DNA from: Bermanella sp036960565
GTDB lineage: Bacteria; Pseudomonadota; Gammaproteobacteria; Pseudomonadales; Oceanobacteraceae
Direction: 5' to 3'
Assembly: GCA_036960565.1 (NCBI GenBank)
Contig: JBALXQ010000012.1
Coordinates: forward strand, 51,701 to 115,700
Length of the DNA stretch: 64,000 nt
The translations under genes were made by a program, and so were the position numbers. Below the pieces are notes generated by a model that searched no databases, was not told where the DNA came from, and saw nothing but the letters and a program-made list of their open reading frames with translations. Below are positions 61,354 through 64,000 of the stretch, piece by piece; position 1 is the stretch's first letter; each line of letters opens with the position of its first letter.

Positions 61354-63042
61354 ATGAATAAATATAAGAAAATATCACTGGCCAGCCTTTGTCCGTTATT
61401 AGCATTCACGCTGACAGCCTGCATTGATCTTGAAGATGATAATAATTCCAGTCCCAGTTCATCCTCAACCCAATATAACAAATCCACTTTTATCACAGGG
61501 GCTGATATTCACAGTGCCAACGGCATATATTTTAACAACGAAGATCAGCTCTTTATTGCCAGTGGCATCGGCAGTGAAATCATCACGATGAATCCTGAAA
61601 GTGGAGAAATCACTCAACGAATGGGAGTGGAAGAAGGCATTGAAGAGCCTGATGATCTCACCTTTGGCCCCGATGGCTCACTCTACTGGACCGGCGTACT
61701 CACCGGCGATGTGGGTAAGATCAGTCCTGATGGCCATAACACAATCATAGCCCAAGGACTATTAGGCGTTAACCCGATTACGTTTTCAGACGATGGGCGT
61801 TTGTTTGCTGGCTTATGCTTGTTTGGCGACGCCCTATACGAATTGGATCCAGATGGCATCGAACCACCCAGGCTCGTGGTGGATGGCTTAGCAAACGATA
61901 TAGGCACTTGCTCAGTTAATGCCATGGACTTTGGAAGTGATGGTTTTTTATATGGCCCCAGACTTTATGCTGGCGAAGTCATACGCATCAATGTTGACTC
62001 GGGAGAATTCAGTACCGTAGCCAATGGTTTTGGTAACCCTGTTGCCGTCAAATTTAATTCTCAAGGACAGTTGCACGTATTGGACACTCTGACAGGTGAA
62101 GTTTTACGCGTTGATAAAGACAGTGGCAGTAAAGAAGTCATAGCAACACTGGCACCCGGATTAGACAACCTTGCCTTCGATTCACAAGATCGCCTATATG
62201 TCTCTAGCTATGTGGATGGAACGGTAACAGAAATATTAAGTGATGGATCTTTAAGAGTGCTTAATCAAGGAGGGTTAGCTTCACCTGGAGGACTTGCCAT
62301 AGTAGAGCTGCCAGACCAAGAAACTCTCTACATTGCAGATGGATTGTCTTTAATGGCCATTGATACCACCACCAAGGAGCAAGAAGTGCTATTGCGCTCT
62401 GTTGCATCAGATGGGTATCCCGGTGCCGTCAGTGTCTCTAATTTTGGGCCGTACCTTTTAATCTCATCTTGGTTTGATAGCTCCATTAATATTTGGGACC
62501 CTCAAGGGAAAGAAATGGTATTAACCATTAGCGACTTTCCTTTGCCTGTAAATGCCATTGAGTTTCAAGGAGATGTGGTCGTGGCAGAGGCTTATACTAA
62601 AAGTATCTACCGACTAAAAACTGGTGCCGCCCCTGAAGTATTGGTATCAGAAATGGGTGCCCCCGCAGGTTTAGTTGCCTTAGATAATAATTTATGGATA
62701 AGCGACCAGGTAAATGGAACTGTCTTACAGGTTATTCAAGATGGCATTACGCTAGAAGAACCCCTTCTTATTGCCTCTAGTTTGAGTTCACCAGAAGGCT
62801 TGGCCTTCTCTGCCGAAGGAAACTTATTGGTAGTTGAGGCTGGCACAGGAAAACTTTCCTCAATAGACATGAACACAGGGGAAGTTGAAACGATTGCCAG
62901 TGACTTACAACTAGGGCTTGAGGGTTTAGGACCTATTGTGCCCTCTACCTACATATTTAATGGCGTCACTGTAGATTCATCGGGGAAAATTTATGTGAGT
63001 GGCGATAAAGGCAGTATGATTTACCAATTTGACGCTATTTAG
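61354..63042 (+). CDS. Beta-propeller lipoprotein (SMP-30/NHL-like)
   Basis: 562 residues. Lipobox LTAC gives a lipidated Cys at 23, then the Asp/Ser-rich linker CIDLEDDNNSSPSSSS; Ile at +2 favours outer-membrane sorting. The remaining sequence is a repeated 'gl.f...G.LYV.d...G.I..id..tG' pattern with about 10-12 blades or two propellers (ANGIYFNNEDQLFIASGIGSEIITMNPESGE; DDLTFGPDGSLYWTGVLTGDVGKISPDG; DNLAFDSQDRLYVSSYVDGTVTEILSDGS; EGLAFSAEGNLLVVEAGTGKLSSIDMNTGE). Resembles SMP-30/gluconolactonase-like propellers; calcium or ligand binding is possible, enzyme activity unproven. Divergent AraC gene may regulate it. Confidence 0.82.
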   Translation: MNKYKKISLASLCPLLAFTLTACIDLEDDNNSSPSSSSTQYNKSTFITGADIHSANGIYFNNEDQLFIASGIGSEIITMNPESGEITQRMGVEEGIEEPDDLTFGPDGSLYWTGVLTGDVGKISPDGHNTIIAQGLLGVNPITFSDDGRLFAGLCLFGDALYELDPDGIEPPRLVVDGLANDIGTCSVNAMDFGSDGFLYGPRLYAGEVIRINVDSGEFSTVANGFGNPVAVKFNSQGQLHVLDTLTGEVLRVDKDSGSKEVIATLAPGLDNLAFDSQDRLYVSSYVDGTVTEILSDGSLRVLNQGGLASPGGLAIVELPDQETLYIADGLSLMAIDTTTKEQEVLLRSVASDGYPGAVSVSNFGPYLLISSWFDSSINIWDPQGKEMVLTISDFPLPVNAIEFQGDVVVAEAYTKSIYRLKTGAAPEVLVSEMGAPAGLVALDNNLWISDQVNGTVLQVIQDGITLEEPLLIASSLSSPEGLAFSAEGNLLVVEAGTGKLSSIDMNTGEVETIASDLQLGLEGLGPIVPSTYIFNGVTVDSSGKIYVSGDKGSMIYQFDAI

Positions 63043-63405
63043 CGCTTCAAAGGGCATGTCAAATCCATAACCCTGCCTTAATAACCCTGGTTTAAACATA
63101 TGGCAAACTCCCCCTTATATAGACATTAACTCTAGCCAGGGGGAGTTAATTACCGTAACCACGAATACCTTCAGGTCCTGCCAAAATCTAAATCCTTGCA
63201 AGTACCCAATATATTGCGTTTAATCAGTTACATATTTCAGTGATACATCCTCACAGAAAACCTTCAGTTTCGTTATTTTATGCCCATTCAGGGCGAAAGC
63301 AGTACATGGAATTTGTTATTGCCAGTCACATGGTATGGCTATCCAACACATATTATACTAAATATTCGCTTGATCTTTACATATCAACTAAGAGACATAT
63401 GCTCA
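63043..63405. other. Gene-free stretch with alternative hairpins
   Basis: AACTCCCCC (63106-63114) can pair with GGGGGAGTT (63139-63147); ATTAACTC (63125-63132) can pair with GAGTTAAT (63143-63150) instead. The two hairpins exclude each other. Remaining bases show nothing I recognise; an open frame upstream of 63406 in the same frame lacks a ribosome site. Confidence 0.45.
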
Positions 63406-63618
63406 ATGGCTAGCAAAGAATTTATTCACCAACGAATTTGCGCGTACGCTGGAAAAGATATTGATCCTGCTATCGATAAGCAAGTTAGTGAATTTTTACG
63501 CAATAAATTTAATATTCATTTACCGCAAAGACGATCTATAAACGAATCTCTAGAAGCCAGCATAAGCGACCATGAGATAATTAGCCTTCTTTTACAATAT
63601 CGCACCATGAATGGCTGA
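63406..63618 (+). CDS. Small protein of unknown function
   Basis: 70 residues from the ATG at 63406; a longer open frame from 63280 begins with non-protein-like sequence and is rejected. AAGAGA precedes by about 11 bases, a weak site. Sequence MASKEFIHQRICAYAGK, then helical and charged to a conserved-looking end, RRSINESLEASISDHEIISLLLQYRTMNG. No signal peptide or membrane helix. Family not recognised. Confidence 0.5.
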   Translation: MASKEFIHQRICAYAGKDIDPAIDKQVSEFLRNKFNIHLPQRRSINESLEASISDHEIISLLLQYRTMNG

Positions 63619-64000
63619 CATAGATATAAACCGTAAAAATTGACCTCCCTGCGCCATCCAGATAGATCTGTCAAATAAAGACTGTCGTTGTCATCATGCT
63701 GTCATTTTTTAGCACTAGCATGAATACCAAATATTCCAATAAGAGAATAAATACTTTAGCTATTTTAAAAATAGATATTGCTAGTATTTTGTATATTTAA
63801 TTAAGTATGCAATAGCGGTTGATCAGCTCTGTTTGCCAAGTGTGATCTATTTGAAAGAATGACAATGATAATAATACTCTCAATATTCATAACCTAAGGG
63901 ACACAGAACGTGTCCCTTTTTTTATACCTAAAAAGTGTTGCCGAACGGTTTCAACACTTTACCTCTCTCCCATCCTATTAAGTGCTTTAGTACATTGATT
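63619..64000. other. Gene-free right end with terminator
   Basis: AT-rich 380 bases. No open frame with a ribosome site. The terminator at 63896 has no gene close upstream on either side within the window; a short unannotated transcript could end there. Confidence 0.4.
63896..63923 (+). terminator. Rho-independent terminator
   Basis: GGGACAC (63898-63904), loop AGAAC, GTGTCCC (63910-63916), then seven T. Also preceded by AA, giving nine paired bases. Orientation plus. Confidence 0.85.

Noticed and set aside
1..64000. CRISPR array, prophage or intact IS element
   Set aside because: No regularly spaced repeats of 25-40 bases, no transposase, integrase or phage structural gene could be read on either strand.
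1..64000. tRNA or rRNA genes
   Set aside because: No T-loop (GGTTCRAATCC-like) within a cloverleaf context and no rRNA-like segment was found by reading.

Overview
The window reads as chromosome of a free-living, probably marine, gammaproteobacterium of moderate-to-low GC. I infer this from the gene content: fatty-acid and alkyl-sulfate catabolism, orphan solute-binding proteins, many AraC regulators with arabinose-binding-type N-termini, Lol/MacB-type ABC genes, E. coli-like YcaQ and RecQ, and Sel1 and ankyrin lipoproteins. It resembles Oceanospirillales-type hydrocarbon/lipid degraders, but no 16S or tRNA gene is present to fix the taxonomy. I saw no CRISPR array, intact insertion sequence, integrase, rRNA or tRNA gene.

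Left part (1-5.8 kb). This looks like a decaying or rearranged stretch: an edge-truncated secreted protein, the frameshifted tail of a heavy-metal RND pump, a lipoprotein, a FAD oxidoreductase that lacks its N-terminal domain, and intergenic zones rich in short palindromic repeats. One repeat family has three copies in two orientations. An ankyrin/MORN-like lipoprotein lies here and has a paralogue at 14.8 kb.

5.8-20 kb. YcaQ-type DNA glycosylase, Sel1 protein, then a LysR regulator divergent from an azoreductase, quinone-oxidoreductase and exported haloalkane dehalogenase set. Next come a solute-binding protein that abuts the remnant of a second MBL-fold gene, the intact MBL-fold hydrolase, the second ankyrin lipoprotein, and two near-duplicate NCS2 purine permeases with a solute-binding protein between them.

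20.7-25.4 kb. A five-gene minus-strand operon: LolD-like ATPase, TPR-like periplasmic protein, FtsX/MacB permease, LolA-like carrier, and a predicted outer-membrane barrel. Together these look like a complete inner-to-outer-membrane lipid or lipoprotein route and are one of the best candidates for an undescribed system.

25.5-37 kb. Regulator-rich. An AraC gene and a PF10118 ferritin-like 'metal-dependent hydrolase' diverge around a clean 22-bp-period direct repeat. A heme-oxygenase-like diiron oxidase (HDO) homologue diverges from a TetR gene over a palindrome whose 12-bp core recurs upstream of an unknown gene. Two tautomerase-fold genes follow, one without the catalytic Pro-1.

37-63 kb. 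SulP transporter, MBL protein plus DUF3703, then a large catabolic island: acyl-CoA ligase, AraC, four crotonases, TetR, an extended GST, a nitronate-monooxygenase-family flavoprotein, two paralogous acyl-CoA dehydrogenases, a lipoprotein alkyl sulfatase and a coniferyl-aldehyde-dehydrogenase-like ALDH. In sequence these could convert alkyl sulfate to alcohol, aldehyde, fatty acid, acyl-CoA and enoyl-CoA, with isomerases for unsaturated chains. RecQ, another AraC, a beta-propeller lipoprotein and a small unknown gene close the window.
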